64,000 nt of DNA from Scortum barcoo (GCA_023238725.1 CM041548.1:16451752-16515751), one strand, 5' to 3'. Numbered from the stretch's first letter, positions 25,201-38,494 are shown. Notes: generated by a model not told the origin, from the sequence alone. Program-made: numbers and translations.

Positions 25201-28200
25201 AGGAGAACAGAGAAGAGGAAAGGGAGGCAGAAGAAAAGGAGCTTTCGGAGGAGGAGGCAGAAGGGTATACATCACCTCTCGATCCTGAGCAACCTCTCTC
25301 CCCCTTGCCACCTCATCCCAACTCTCTTACAGCTATGAGCCGGATCTACAACTTGGAAACAGTTGGCTCAAGGTCAGGTTTGTGCATGAGGGAGAGGACT
25401 GTAGACATCCCATCAGTGCACCTTGTAAAAGTGAAGCCCCTCATATCAAACGCACAGCAGGGAGACAGCACAGCACTCTCAGGAGAGAACATTTGTGGGG
25501 TTCAGACAATACAACGGCAGATAGAGCAGTTTCAGCTAAAAGAGCAGGAAGCGCTGACGTCTTGTATGTCAAATAGTCCTGTCAGTGTCAGAGTGACAAA
25601 AGGGCAGCAAAGCCCCAGAGGAGTGTTAAAACAGCAGGTAAAGGACGATGCCAAGACCCTGGAGAAAGCTCAAGAAACATCAGAATCGAACCCCAAAGTG
25701 TCTTCTCAGCGTGTTTGTTCTCCACCATCTCACGTCAAACAAACTACCACAGCAACCCCCTTACCTCTCAGGAGCCAATCCCCGGACAATACTCTGAAAC
25801 TCTCAGATTGCGCACCGACCCCAGTCTCCTCGCCCAGCTCTCTAACTCCGTCCCCTTCTCCTAGTATCTCTCCATCTCCCACCCCATCACCCCCACTCTT
25901 CTCCATCAGGAGTGCAACAGGAGGCCAAGTAAAGAGAGGTGCCACCATCACAATCTCTCCAAGGAAAACTGCTGTAGGAGTGACAGGGTCTGCAGCAGCG
26001 GGGTCGGCATCCTCAAAGACCTCATCACAGCAGGCCCAGGCAGCCTCCACTGGTGTGGAACCAGTGAAGAAGAAGTTCCCCACAGTGGAGGAGATTGAGG
26101 TGGTTGGTGGATACCAGAATCTGGAGAAGTCCTGTCTAGTCAAGAACAGAGGGACCCCAAAAAGGGTGAGTGTTTAGTTTTTTTTGTTTGCCTTTCGCTT
26201 AGATAAATGTAAGCGAAATAACAGAATTATTCAGTTTTTAAATCATACAAACCTTGGCACTAATAAGCAGAAAAGAAATTATATTTATCTCCCAGCAATG
26301 TCATGTTGCAGAATTGGCAAACTGGAAGACTTCTGGTTTCAAGATAATGTCAGAATGGTGATGAAAATTCCACAGGAATGGTCACTTTCTTGCTTTTTAA
26401 AGTTCACTAGAGGTGGACCAGAGGGTATCACCTTGGGTCACCTACCTGATGGTCCCTCGTCGTCAAGCAGAATCCCCTTTCACTGGGAGAACATCCCTTT
26501 TGATTGAGAAGTACGATCACAGAGACAGACCTAAGCCAGTTAAAGCCTTATCAAGCACGACATCTTGATTCTTAGCCATAAAATCCCAGAGTGATCTGCT
26601 TTGCCATTTGCCTCTGCAGTCTAATTCTTTGCAGACTTTTGACTTCTACCCTATGATAACAATCTAACAATACACATCTTAGTAGGCAGTGGCATATTTT
26701 AGTGTTTAATTAAAAACCACAGAAAGACAGTGAAACCAAACCAATTTTTGCTTTGTTTGCTAGCTTCTGCACCTGCACCTAAAATGAAGGTAATTATAAG
26801 TGCAAGTATGTGATATAGAACCGCTTTGTTTGTTTAAACTTCTGCAGAAAGAAACAGTGTTAAACAGTGTAATGTTGCAGGCTTCAGTGGAGACAGAAGA
26901 GTTAAGTAGGAAACCACAGTGACAAGCAGCCAACTCTTTCTTCACAGTGTTTTTGCACTTTGTCTGCCTACATCACATGTTTGTCTGTGAATGCATGCGA
27001 GACCACAGTGGTATTTACAGTAATTCAGTCTGAGAAGTATCAACTTAAACTACAAGTGAATTTCACCATAGTCAAAGTCACCAGAGACTGTTTCCCTTTT
27101 TGAACTTTTCCTGAATCTGGTTCTCGTTTGAGAAAGAGTAGGAGCTCTTGTGTACTAAAAGAGAAGACTGGATGACAAAGTTGCTCAGCAGAACAGAAAA
27201 AAACTTTCCCTTATGACACCATCCTCATGAATCTCAGTGTATTTGTGTTTTTCTGCACCTGACTGCTTACTGGATGAATTGTATGGGCTTTTACTTAACC
27301 TTTTTTCTATTTAAGAGTTGTTAAACTGCTTGTAATTTCCCTTCAGTCTGCTTCCTTGTTCCCTTGCACCAATTCTGCCATTTTTGTCGAGTCAGCCCTC
27401 CAATTCCCATCAGACAAATCTCTCTTTGTATCTTCTTGGCTGTTTCCTAGCAGGGGTTTGGTTTGTTTGACTGGAGTCTTGGCAAACAGTTTCTGACCAC
27501 GCTGACCCTCCACTGCAGGCCTGAGCCCTGATGACAGCAGGCTGCCAACTTTTTGGCGTGGGTGAAATGGAAGTAGAAAGATGACTGTTACAGAAAGTAA
27601 AGAGAATAAGTTGATTGTGGTCTAACGTGTCAAAAAAATGACAGTTTGACAGTCATACTGAGAAAATTGAAGACGATTAAAGGCTTGTTATTTAGTCAGA
27701 AACTCAGAAACTCCCTGTTGCACTGCATGTTTTCGCTCACTTCCTCTTTCAAACGTCCTCACTTCCCTACAAACAAGACACATCAACACAAGGAAGTGAT
27801 GCGGTACCCATTTTTAAATAACCAAATGCACCTCAGACACTAAACTGTAAGTACAGGGCCATCTGTTTCAAAAGACTGGATTATAGTTACTGACACAAGA
27901 GTGAAAGAGAAACTAGGATTTATAGTTAGTTAGTAGTTCTCTGTATATGATTTTCTCCAACTCTGATGGCCCATCACTGTGACACCTTATTAGATAAAGT
28001 TGTCTGATTATATTTAGTCATGTATCCACAGGCATCTTTAGCTGCAGTGAGTGACCACTTTTTGTTGATTCTCTGACCACCTGTCGCGCTCTTGTTGATG
28101 CCCTTCAGACTGTTTGACGTCAGGCCTCCTTCCCTCCCCCATCCGAACCACACCATCATGTCACAGAGGGGGGTGACCTGCTTGCTCCCTGTCTTCCTCC

Positions 28201-31200
28201 ACCTCCTCCTCCTCTTTTTCCCCTCCATTTTCCTCTTCATATGTGTGTTGTCTCTCCATCGAATTCACACCGCACTGACTCAATTCAGATTATTGATACA
28301 AAAATTATGGCATTTTTTTTCTTGTTTGAATTTCAGATTATTTTTTTGTCAAAATCTCTCTATTAATTTATTTGTTTATACGCCTGCATTAACTTTATTC
28401 CAAGCAATCTCATACATGCTTTAAAACGGCTGGAATTTTTCCCTCTTGAATTACAAAAGCATAAATCTGAGGTCAGTCTGGGATGTGAAACTTATTCTAC
28501 TGCCCAAATTTAGAAACTTTAACTTTCAGCGTTATTGAACAAGCAGTACTGAACCTGTGAAGAAGTATGGCTATATATTGATGTAAATGCCAAATTCCCT
28601 CAAATGAAAACTTCTCTTTTTCTTGCTCTCATTCTTCTACTCTTTTGGTTTCTGTCTCTCACCCGGTGCCTGTACTGTCCTGCTGTGTTAGCTCGGGTTA
28701 ATCGGGTTCAGGGAGGGAGGATTAGCCTCCTGTGCCTTAGCATGGTTTGCCCAGCTTCTCTAATGCAGAGCTATTATTTGCACAGACAGCCACCGTCAGG
28801 GTGAAGTAATTCGTATAGCGTGTGCAGCATCGTGTCTGCATGTTTCTCGCTCCGTCCAAGCCACGTCTGCGGGTGACTAGTTTGCTACACATCCAGGCCT
28901 CAGAGCTGAACCGCTGTTACAATAACACACAATGTGAATGTGCCGCGCTGCCCCACTGGTCTCTTTCCTGTTGGGTAGTTACACCACGCCGACCAAGGGC
29001 TAAACAAACTCCACGCAAATATCCGTCAGTCCCGGCAAAGACGAGCTAAACACCACAAGACCTCATTCTCAACACTTGCTGTAAACCAACCTAGTTTCTG
29101 TTTTTGCTCATTTGTGTGATGACAATTTGTCCCACGAATAATCAATAAGTTGGTGCATGAAGTGTTCAGTCACTAAGTACTCTGCAGAGGGAGTATTTCT
29201 GCAGTGTTAAGCCTCATGCTGTCAGGTAACATTACACTGACAGAGTACAAACATCTCACAGACGGACCGAGACTCTTCAGTGCTGTGTTTACATTTAAAA
29301 ACACATCAGAGGAAAACACTTTGTATACAGATTATATAAAGCTCTTTTCCTGTTTTCTCTGCTTCTTGCATGCAATGTTTTGTTTTGATTTACATGTACA
29401 TTAAAAAGGATATGCTCTTTTTTAAACTGTTATTTTGTATTATATATTATCTCCTTAATTACAGTTACCTTTAATCTTGATTTTAAAATCTTTTGAAGAG
29501 TCATATCACAAGAGGACTCATTCTATTTAGTTCCTGATATAAATCAAAAATGTATTTTTGTAGGTTTTTTTCTGATATATTATGTGTCTGTACTTGCTCA
29601 TATGTGGTGAAGCCTGTATACAAAGTATGTATATATCTATATATGGTGTGTGTATGCAAATGTGTGCATGTTGCTGCTTGCATATATTTAAATATATATA
29701 TATATATATATGTATATGCATATTTTATTACATATTTTGTTTTTATGCCCTTATTTTTCTACTTTACTATTTTATGATTACATTTGTTATTGATCTTTTC
29801 ATTTTAATAGTTATTTCAATCATACTTTTGTTTAATTAGTCTTGCTGTTACTGAGAAGTACCAGTTTGAAAGTGTTCTATAAATAAAATGGATTAATATT
29901 GTCATTATTGTCTTAAGCCAAATAACAGAAAACTTGTCAGTGGCAGTATTAAAGTCTGATTTATAACTGGGATAAATAATAGGTCTTATAAATCAAGTAG
30001 CTGACGATTTCAAAACCTCTAATTTTGTTTTGTTTTTTAAGTACCTAAACATGCTCTTTATCAAAATTACTCATGACTTTTTTAAACCAAGTTTGGATCA
30101 CACAAAGCAACAAATAAAACACCTTCAATAATGAAATGTATTTAACTTGCGCCGACTAAAAGTGAAATAATCTTCTCTTTACTCATGTTCACAGGGAAAG
30201 GTGTGTTTCGACGAGGACCAGCTGGAGAAGGTGTGTGAGTACCCATCAGAGACCGCCATGCTGGCGTCCACCCCCCACCCTCAGGACCTGTGGAGGATCG
30301 ACAGGCTGCAGGGAGAGGAGGCGCAGGAGGAGGAGGCTGAAGTGGAGGGAGGAGCGATCGTGTCCAAAAGCACAAGAAACATGGGGATTGCAATGGGACG
30401 GGGGCTAAGAGTGGGTCAGTGTCACCCCCTTCTCAAAAAACACAACGTGTAGTGAGACTGTGGATTCAGATTGTTTTGCCATTCATGATTTGTCACAGAC
30501 TCTCCGCAGGTTTGGACATTTCTCAGGCTAAGATGACAAATTTCTGTTTCACTGTGACTCACCACAGATCAGGGCCAGAGTGCCTGAAATTTCCTTAAAT
30601 GATATGTCTGGCAATATTTTGGTGTATATTTTTCTTATTGTCAACAAATCTTGAAAGCAAAGAAAGAAAATCAACAATGAACATGTCCCCTAACAAGTGT
30701 TTCCTGTTAGCCCAAAAATAATATATGTCTTTGTACCTCTGACTTTTTGTTTAATTTTTTTTCCCTCTTATGTAGAGTATTTTTTTCTCAAAGTTTTCTC
30801 AAAGTTTTCTCAAAGGCTCTCAAAGTTCACCAATTTTAATGCAAAATAAGAAGATTTATCTCTTTGTGATTTTATAACACATTGTTGGTTTTTAATCTTT
30901 AAATTTGTTAGCAATAAGAAAAATGTGGAATAATGCCAGCTGTTGTACTTTGAATGAGCAAACTGACCAATTTTCAGAGTTTTGTAGCAGGTTTGCTGTG
31001 TGGGCAAGCTCAGCGTAGTGATGAGATAAAAACTAAACACAATATTGGTTTTACATGTAAATTTGGAAAGCGAGGGGAATGGTATGATTTCATTGTGGTC
31101 CTCACAAAGCCATAAATGTCTCTGTTGGTGAATGGAAAGACAACAGCTCCAAAATGTAAAAATTTTAAAAAAATTTAAAAAATAAAATAAAAATCACAAA

Positions 31201-31263
31201 ACTGACCTCATTTACCTTCCATCTCCGTCTCTCTGTCTTCCAGATGAGTCTTGCCCTCGGTAG
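22266..31263 (+). CDS. ppp1r18: Phostensin (protein phosphatase 1 regulatory subunit 18)
   Basis: Three coding segments, 22266-26165, 30195-30414 and 31244-31263, join in frame to give 1379 residues. Phostensin targets protein phosphatase 1 to actin filaments. Visible hallmarks are the N-terminal L-P-E-W-K followed by a charged helix and MPAWKRGIIQRR (from residue 38), the conserved PTVEEIEVVGGY, a PP1 docking RVxF-type motif K-V-C-F (residues 1302-1305) created across the first junction, and the C-terminal D-E-S-C-P-R (human D-E-S-C-R-R). The start at 22266 was chosen because it matches the human N-terminus; the frame is open further upstream, but a splice acceptor interrupts it at 22205. 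The central region is long, charged (E/R/K-rich) and low-complexity, so the protein is more than twice the human length (about 613). AATAAA occurs at 31640. Confidence 0.92.
26166..30194. other. ppp1r18 large intron
   Basis: About 4 kb with a good donor (AGG followed by GTGAGT) and acceptor (TTCACAG). It holds TA/TG simple sequence near 29640-29720. I see no internal gene, snoRNA or clear repeat. Confidence 0.6.
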
Positions 31264-32760
31264 AAGCCAGTCACCTTGCCAAAATTACCCATGTGACGAG
31301 ATCACCAACATTTCTGTTGAGCAACATTACGTGATTTTTTTGTTATGTTTTGTTTAACTTGAATCGTTGGTTTGAATGTCGAAGTGAGTGTTTGTAATCC
31401 TCGTGGTGTTTTTGTTTTACCTAGCATCAGAATGAATGAGAGTCGTAGGAGAAACGTATGGACAGCACAGTTTGGTTTATGCAGTTTTAAAAAAAAAGGA
31501 ACTTACTTGTGTTTACTGGGAAAAATATCACCTAGTTTTATTTTCAGGGAAACTGAGGGACATATGTGAATGTATAAATGTGGTACATATTATAAAAGAC
31601 TTCACGTAAGCACTGTGGATCACTATGTCTATGCAATATAATAAAACGGATAAGATTTTATTTTTTAGTTTATGTATGTGTGTCTTTTATGTTGATTACT
31701 TTCTAAATTTAAGTCAGCACTGCCTCAGCACAGAAGAGTGATGTTTATATCATCTGATTTCATGTGCCTGCTGGATTCGCCCATACAGATGATATGAGGA
31801 TCAGTCTATATAAATATTTTTTTTAAAGAAATCCTCCTCTCAGGGGTGGTGCAGTGTGTGCAGGATGAATTTATGAGGTGTTCAGTTAAGCCCTACTGTT
31901 CACAATGACAACTCCGATAACGGTTAGCGTGTACGGATATAAATGAAGGTGTTGTTTTGCTGTTTTATTTCATGGAGAAGTGGACGGAGCCGAGTGAGTC
32001 AAAGTCCCTGAGAGGACGCGGAGTCGAAAACGCAAATAGTTCAATTAACAGATTAACTTCATCACATTACAGCCCATATCTGACTTTTAGCTCTAACATG
32101 TTAATAATACAATATATACAGAGTATTTCTTGTGTATAAATTAATATTTTAATTGGTAAAAAGAAGTTCTGTGCATTTTTTTTCTATGATGGTTGAAGAA
32201 AAAAAATCTAATAAACATGTCTGAAAACTGTTTTGTCTCTTATTTTATTAGTTTATGTATGCATATATTGCTCACTAATAAACACACAATGCAGTGCATC
32301 GTGCATCTATTATATTTAAAATGATTGAACCAAAAAATCATAGTTTGTTGTTGATGTGCACTTACAAAACATGTGAATTCATGCTGAGTTTTACCTGACC
32401 TCATGTTATTTTGACCTTTTTAAAAAAAATATTCATAAATCAAACTTTATAAGCAAGTACAGTTTTTTTTCTGAACTAATTATTACCCTATAGCTGAGGA
32501 TAGCAAGAAAAAATCTGTTAAAACTCAAAAGACTTACATAAAATTTGACAACATTATTATTTATCTTATCATATTGGCCCATTTCTGTTCTAATATACAC
32601 GTAATATTGTTTATTAGTTGTGTTTGCTAAAGTTACTGTAAGTTTATTGAGGAGTAAAGTTTGGAAAAAAAAAGGTGCCCTCTTGAAGTGTAACAGCGGC
32701 GCCCCGTGGACAGACGCGGTACTGCACCTGAGTTTTGCAGTCACGTAGCTGTTTACGGAA
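31264..32760. other. ppp1r18 3' UTR and spacer
   Basis: The 3' UTR probably ends after AATAAA at 31640-31645. An AT-rich spacer follows, with no gene supported. Confidence 0.5.
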
Positions 32761-32768
32761 ACATTTTT

Positions 32769-32783
32769 TTACGTCAGCACGTG
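32769..32783 (+). promoter_or_regulatory. CRE and E-box pair upstream of the crat-like gene
   Basis: TTACGTCA at 32769-32776 is followed one base later by CACGTG (32778-32783), in a CpG-richer block about 330 bases before the first codon of the crat-like gene. This suggests a retained promoter (CREB/ATF and USF/MYC-type sites). Motif evidence only. Confidence 0.4.
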
Positions 32784-34636
32784 TGCAGGCAGGCTCGCAG
32801 CGTCAGTCCACTTCAGTGCAGGACGTGGATTTCTGCACGACCTCAGTCTGAAGCCACAAAAACACGGAGGTCGGTCGACTTGTGCGCATCATGTTTCCAA
32901 AGTAAGAGCCCGTCGAAACATGCGGAGCCTCATCTGCAGCCACCGAGGAGAAGAAGAAGCAGAAGAAGAAGCAGGAGGGCTGGACTGTGTGACGGTCTGA
33001 GTCCGTCCGGGGTTGTAAAAAAAAAAAGCAAAAAAAAAAAAAAAAAGTTACCAAAACAGAAAAACAAAGCCACTTCATGCAACACAAAGTGGATTTCTGA
33101 TTGGATTCAACATGATTTTGAGGAAAATGCGTTCAGGGACCTGCAGAGCGTGGCTCTCTCGGGTGAGTTTCTTTTATGTGTTTTGAGGATCAGCTTCCTA
33201 AAGAGTCACACTGTTCACATGTTGGCTTATGTGTGTATATAAATAGCGTATTTATTGTAGTAAAAAGGCTATTAAAAGAAGAAGAAGAAGACGCAGCTGA
33301 TCGTGTTTCCATTTTATCCTCCACACTTCCTATTTTGATCCGCCCTGTTTTTATTGGCATGTGGTCAAACTTTCATGGGAGTTACTTCGCTGTGCTGACA
33401 TGCAGATTTACTGAATCTGCACTGTAATTACATTTAAAACCCTTTTTTTGTTTTTTAAATTAATACCAAGATGCCTTCAGGGGAGTTTGCATCAACACGC
33501 ACAGAGATCCGTGAACGTCTCACTCCTCCTTGCAGGTCTCCTTGAGGCAGGAGGTGTGCTGCTTCTCCTCCGTGCCCTCCCAGCCGGTGCCCCCCCTGGC
33601 TCAGACCCTGCAGGGCTACCTCCGGGCCCTGGAGCCCCTGCTGCCCCCCGAGGAGCTCAGCCACACCCGGAGGATGGTGCAGGACTTTGGCAGGCCGGGC
33701 GGCCTCGGTGCAGAGCTGCAGGAGGAGCTGGAGAGGAGAGCCAGACACACCAAGAACTGGGTCCGTGTGAGCCGGATCACAGTGGGAACAGGGGCAGATG
33801 TTGGAGGGAGGTGTTTTTAAAGCACAGGGAGAGCTGCTGTGGTGTGTTTGAGACCCCTAGAGTTGGGTTTAACAGCACGGTTGTATATCAGTAAACAGAG
33901 AGGTTCAACTCTGACACCCAATAATTGATAATAATCTATAACTTTATCTCTGAAGTTATCGATTAGATCTTGGACAAAGCAAAATAATCTCATAAATTCA
34001 CAGCAAGGCTTCAGAGGCGGCACAGTCCTCAATATCTCATTTAACTAGTACGATCAAAACCTCGCTGGTTATTTCAACATTAAAGTGTAACAACATTTAA
34101 AGTAAGTAGGTAAGAAAAGACTCATTTATACAGCCCTTTTCAAAACAAAAGCAACAGAAAGCTTCAGAATTCAAATATGTTACATGTCAAATAAGCAGGA
34201 TATAAGCAAAATAAACACAATAAAATATAAACCACATTAACAAAAAAGTAAAACATCAGTAAAGAAAAAAGGAGGGAATATACACTTACTTTCTTTTATA
34301 ATAAAATATCATTGGCACCTGGATCCTGATCTGCACCAGCGTACACAATAGATTTAATAATGGGATGTACGAAGTGTGTTTCTATCAAAATGCAGAGAAC
34401 AAATCATTTGAGAAAGTTTTTAAATATGCCAAAAAAATAGTTTCTGATCCATCAACTTTTTAGCAGGTTTTATGGAAATCGTTTAACAGGTCTCTGAGAT
34501 ATTGAACCAACTAGAAAACAAATAGTAGCTGAAAATGAAGTCTTTTATTAGTGTGCAAGTTAGTTCATACAAAAGAAAACAATATGAATACCATCACTGT
34601 GTTTTGGTCCTAAAAATTTTTTGCTGCTTGGATGTC

Positions 34637-34640
<4 letters not shown>

Positions 34641-34686
<46 letters not shown>

Positions 34687-34761
34687 CTGTGTGTGTGTGT
34701 GTGTGTGTGTGTATCTGTGTGTATCTGTGTGTGTGTGTGTGTATCTGTGTGTGTGTGTGTG
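34641..34761. repeat. (GT)n microsatellite before crat-like exon 3
   Basis: About 120 bases of GT with a few ATCT interruptions, ending 14 bases before the exon 3 acceptor. It also produces long spurious open frames of Cys-Val repeats. Confidence 0.97.
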
Positions 34762-34907
34762 GTCTCTCCCTGTAGATCACTCCCTGCCCAGTGGGTTCAG
34801 TGGGCGTACTTGGAGAGCAGACAGCCGCTGCTGCCGTGCACTCGAACCCGGCCATCTCTCTGCCCAGGAGGGATTATAATGGCTGGAGGAGCCAACTACT
34901 GTGAGTC

Positions 34908-34932
34908 AGCACACACACACACACACACACAC
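34908..34932. repeat. (CA)n microsatellite after crat-like exon 3
   Basis: A CA run starting 8 bases after the exon 3 donor, complementary to the GT run on the other side of the exon. Confidence 0.9.
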
Positions 34933-34999
34933 CAGCCCTGGACACTAACACTTAAAGTTGACACAAGCAGCTCCTTCACACATCAGAACTACTTCTAAA

Positions 35000-35350
35000 T
35001 GATACTTCGTTCAACGATTAGTCGATTAATTATCTGTTAGCATCTCAGCCGTGGTCATTTTAGTTGATTATTTCTTTATATTACTGCTTTTAACAGAGGG
35101 ATGAGCCATTAGACATCACAGAAAAGTGGAAAAATCTGCCATTACAATAAATATTTAAACATACACTTTGTTGAACACACACCTGTTTGTTTTGTGTATT
35201 TTTGTGTCATTAAGACTTTATGACCTGATCATTTGTCTCTCTGTTAGCTGAGGAAACTCTATGTATTTTAAGTGTTGACAAGATAACTGCATAAAGTGAG
35301 AAAATGCATTATCAAGCTTAAAAATGATTAGTGGTGCTGCACTGTTGCGT
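35000..35350. repeat. Probable dispersed repeat ('gattagtcgattaatt' family)
   Basis: A crat-like intron segment with 'caacgattagtcgattaatt' and later 'tgacaagataactgcat'. It resembles copies at 38.5, 44.5 and 49.7 kb. The boundaries are approximate. Confidence 0.4.
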
Positions 35351-35614
35351 TTTAGTGACCTTCAAAAAGTCATCTGACACCTCTGGCAGATGCTACTGAA
35401 TATGAACTGTCATGTATTTCCACCTGTGCGTGTTTAAAAGGCAGCACATAATCATCTTCGTGTTACATAATAAAGCATCCTGTCTGTCTCCATTTAGATT
35501 TGCATCCAAACTGATCGCAGCAGTTCTGGACTTCAAGGCCAAAATCGACAAGTAAGTTTGACTTTACGAGCTGCAGCCAAATAAAAATGACAATAATTAA
35601 ATGTTTTAGAAGTT

Positions 35615-36065
35615 AAATGTGGTGGAAGAAGTTTTTAGACCCTTTAACTCTGCAAAAGTAGTAATACAGTGTAAAAAAGGTGTATTTATTTAATTTAAAT
35701 CAACTTGTTTTTAAGAAATACCTTACACAGGTTGATTTGTGTTTAAACAGGTTAAAATATTCCTACTACAGTGATTTTTTTTTTTTCAAAAGAAAATAAA
35801 ACTTTAAGGTCTCAATTTTAGACTAAATTAATTGATGAGAGAGGTTGTTTTAGAGGACCATGTGTCTTATATGGAAAAAAAATCTGTAAAAAATTTAGAA
35901 AATAATAAAAATAATGGAGTGAAAATTACAGTATTTAACTTTAAAATGTTGTGAAGTGTAAGTATAAAGTGCCATAAAGAGAAAATACTAAAGTACAAGT
36001 ACCTAAAAACTATTTAAATACAGTCCTTGAGTACATTTATTTAAATTAGTCACATTATGCCACTC
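35615..36065 (+). repeat. 'agtacttaagtac' family copy
   Basis: Begins 'tgtggtggaagaag' and ends around 'aagtacaagtacctaaaaac', then 'cagtccttgagtacat', in a crat-like intron. Same family as 14425-14860. Confidence 0.6.
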
Positions 36066-36595
36066 GATATTATAAAAATCAGGATATAAAGTAATCCCAT
36101 TACAAGCGAATGAAACCAGCTGCTAATAATTATCTGCCACATTCATTAGGCCAGTTATTAACCATAAACCATTGGCGACCTTTTGCCGAAATGCTTCACT
36201 GATCCTGCGCTTTAATCTGTTGTGTTGCAGCTTTAGAGCTGTAACCTCAAACCCGACTGGCATCAGTTTGTGTTTCTGCTGTACAAAGTTAATCTTGGTC
36301 TAAATTTATCCACCCACACGGTCTGTAACCAAAGACAGCAGCACACCACTGTATACTCACTTTGCAAAAGAGAAATCTAAGTATTAAACAGATCTTAGTC
36401 TTTGTTTCTTGTCTTTGCAGCGATAAGTTTGATAGTTTTGTTATCTGACTGTGTGTGTGTTTGAATCTCGACCTCTCTGACCACTGAGCGCGCTCAAATG
36501 TAAAAGTGTTGTTTGGCCGCTGCTTCGTCGTGGAGGTTTATTTTTGTATTTGTCTCCACTTTCTTAATAGCATGACCCCTGAACAGCCTTTACCC

Positions 36596-37190
36596 CCACC
36601 CCCACACACACACACACACAAGAGTGGCTGAATGTAACTAAGTACATTTACTCAAGTACTTAAATACTTCAGAGGAGTATCTTTTGCTTTTTTCTCGATT
36701 GTTTTTGTTTAGAAGATAAAGTCACTTTGCAGATTGAGATTTTACACACAGAACAGTAACAATAAGTACAAAATAGTTTATAAGTATCATTTTCAGTTTA
36801 TAAAATATAATAATAATAATAATTTGCTCAACAGCGATGCATTTAAATCATAGGTTACTTTTGCTCGTTGTCCTGTGAAAACTGTGTCACATATTTACAT
36901 AAGTACCCAGAAGTAAAAATAGCAATAACTCAGTGCAGAAATAGAAGTCACGCATTATAATTTCTACTTAAGTAAAAGTGAAAAGTATTAGCATCAGAAT
37001 TTATATCATACCGTTATGCAGAATAAAACATTTCCCATTTCTGTTATCGAAATATAATTATTGTTGTACTAATGTGTCCAGCAGTTTAATAATAAGCTGC
37101 TAAAGGTGTGGCTCATTTTATTTACTTATACACTGCAGGGTAGCTTGTGAGTTTACCCTTAAGGAACAATAAAGTTTCACCTTTGCCTAT
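36596..37190. repeat. Composite: CA tract plus two opposed 'agtactt' family pieces
   Basis: A (CA)n run at about 36603-36620 is followed by a reverse-orientation piece ('taactaagtacatttactc'). A forward piece follows, ending with 'gcagggtagcttgtgag', a phrase shared with the copy at 63630. It looks like a nested or rearranged insertion in crat-like intron 4. Confidence 0.5.
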
Positions 37191-38494
37191 AATAATACAT
37201 TTATATGTTGTTTATATCATTTGTATTAATAATCAGTTATCAAATATGTAAATATATTGTAAATTGTAAACAATATTTCTCCCTGACTTATTTGCTTTCC
37301 ACCATTTTGACCTAAGGAGAGATAACAGTATTGTTTTAAAACTGGTCTTATTGGAATAAGCAGAACAAACACATCAGTTTTATGATTATAACACGAGGCA
37401 GGGACAGTTAGTATAAATAATAAATATAGTTTCCACATTCATTGAGAAATGTCTGAAGTTGGGGCTATATATTACATATAATATAGCCTTATTTTGCACT
37501 CCAGTAAGAATATTTAAACAATGTTTTTTTTTCTTGACAAAAGGTAATTGAAGTATTTCTACTTACCACACTTAACACTTACCTTTTAAAGAAAACAAAA
37601 CTTTATATATTACATATCAGTTGAAAAATTGATATAAAAATTTCCCTGTATCATGTTTTTTTGTGCATCACTAATGGTCATCAACTCTTTGAAGTCAGAG
37701 CAGATTAAAAGAAAACAATAAAAAGTTCTGGATATAAACTCTGATCTCTCCTCTGTCCTGTCAGAGGGCAGCTGCCGGTGGAGTACATGCGGGGGAAGCC
37801 TCTGTGCATGGAGCTCTACCCGCTCCTCTTCTCCTCCTGCAGGATCCCCGGCCTCAAACACGACTACACATCTTCCACCGCTCCCGACGCGCGCCGACGC
37901 ACATCACGGTCGTCGTCAGGAACTACCAGGTGGGGCGAGCCGATAACAGAGGACGCTGTCAGAAACATATTTTCTCTTTTGTTCTTCCTCATTGTTGACA
38001 TTGTTGACTCAGCATCATCAGTCACCGTTTGGGGTTGCAGGTTTTACGACACTGCAGTCGTGTCCAGTCTTGCGCAGTCACAACTTTGTGTGTTTTAACT
38101 CTGCAGCCTGTTTGTTCCTTGAGGCCCAAACCAAGTAGAGCGCCATGTTAATAAGAGTCACATGATCGCACACAGATGTTTTTACTGGAGTTTTAGCAGC
38201 AGGTGATCCCATGAGATCAAAACAAATCGGATCCCAGCCTTTTCGACTAAACCTACATTTCACGTCATCTTTATTCACCTTCTCGTTTCTTCATATCAGA
38301 TAAAAAGAAATGAGAAAACCGTTCTACACTCATTTCAACACTAATGTCTGTATATTATTTTCACTATTTACTAATATACACAGTGTCCAGGCACTCTGAA
38401 TCAGCTGCAGTTTTTCTAATTTCTAATTACACAAATTTATGATGAAAAATTTAAATTTAAAGATTTTTGTGATGCATGTTTTTCCTGTTTTTGG

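Noticed and set aside
28604..28804. Frame with a signal-peptide-like start in the ppp1r18 intron
   Set aside because: Short, no downstream domain, no splice partners.
32706..33242. 178-codon plus frame over the crat-like first exon
   Set aside because: Basic Arg/Lys-rich reading through AAG repeats and a poly-A tract; the CRAT-like start uses another frame at 33112.
34535..34998. Long frames rich in Cys-Val and Thr-His repeats
   Set aside because: Produced entirely by the GT/CA microsatellite around crat-like exon 3.
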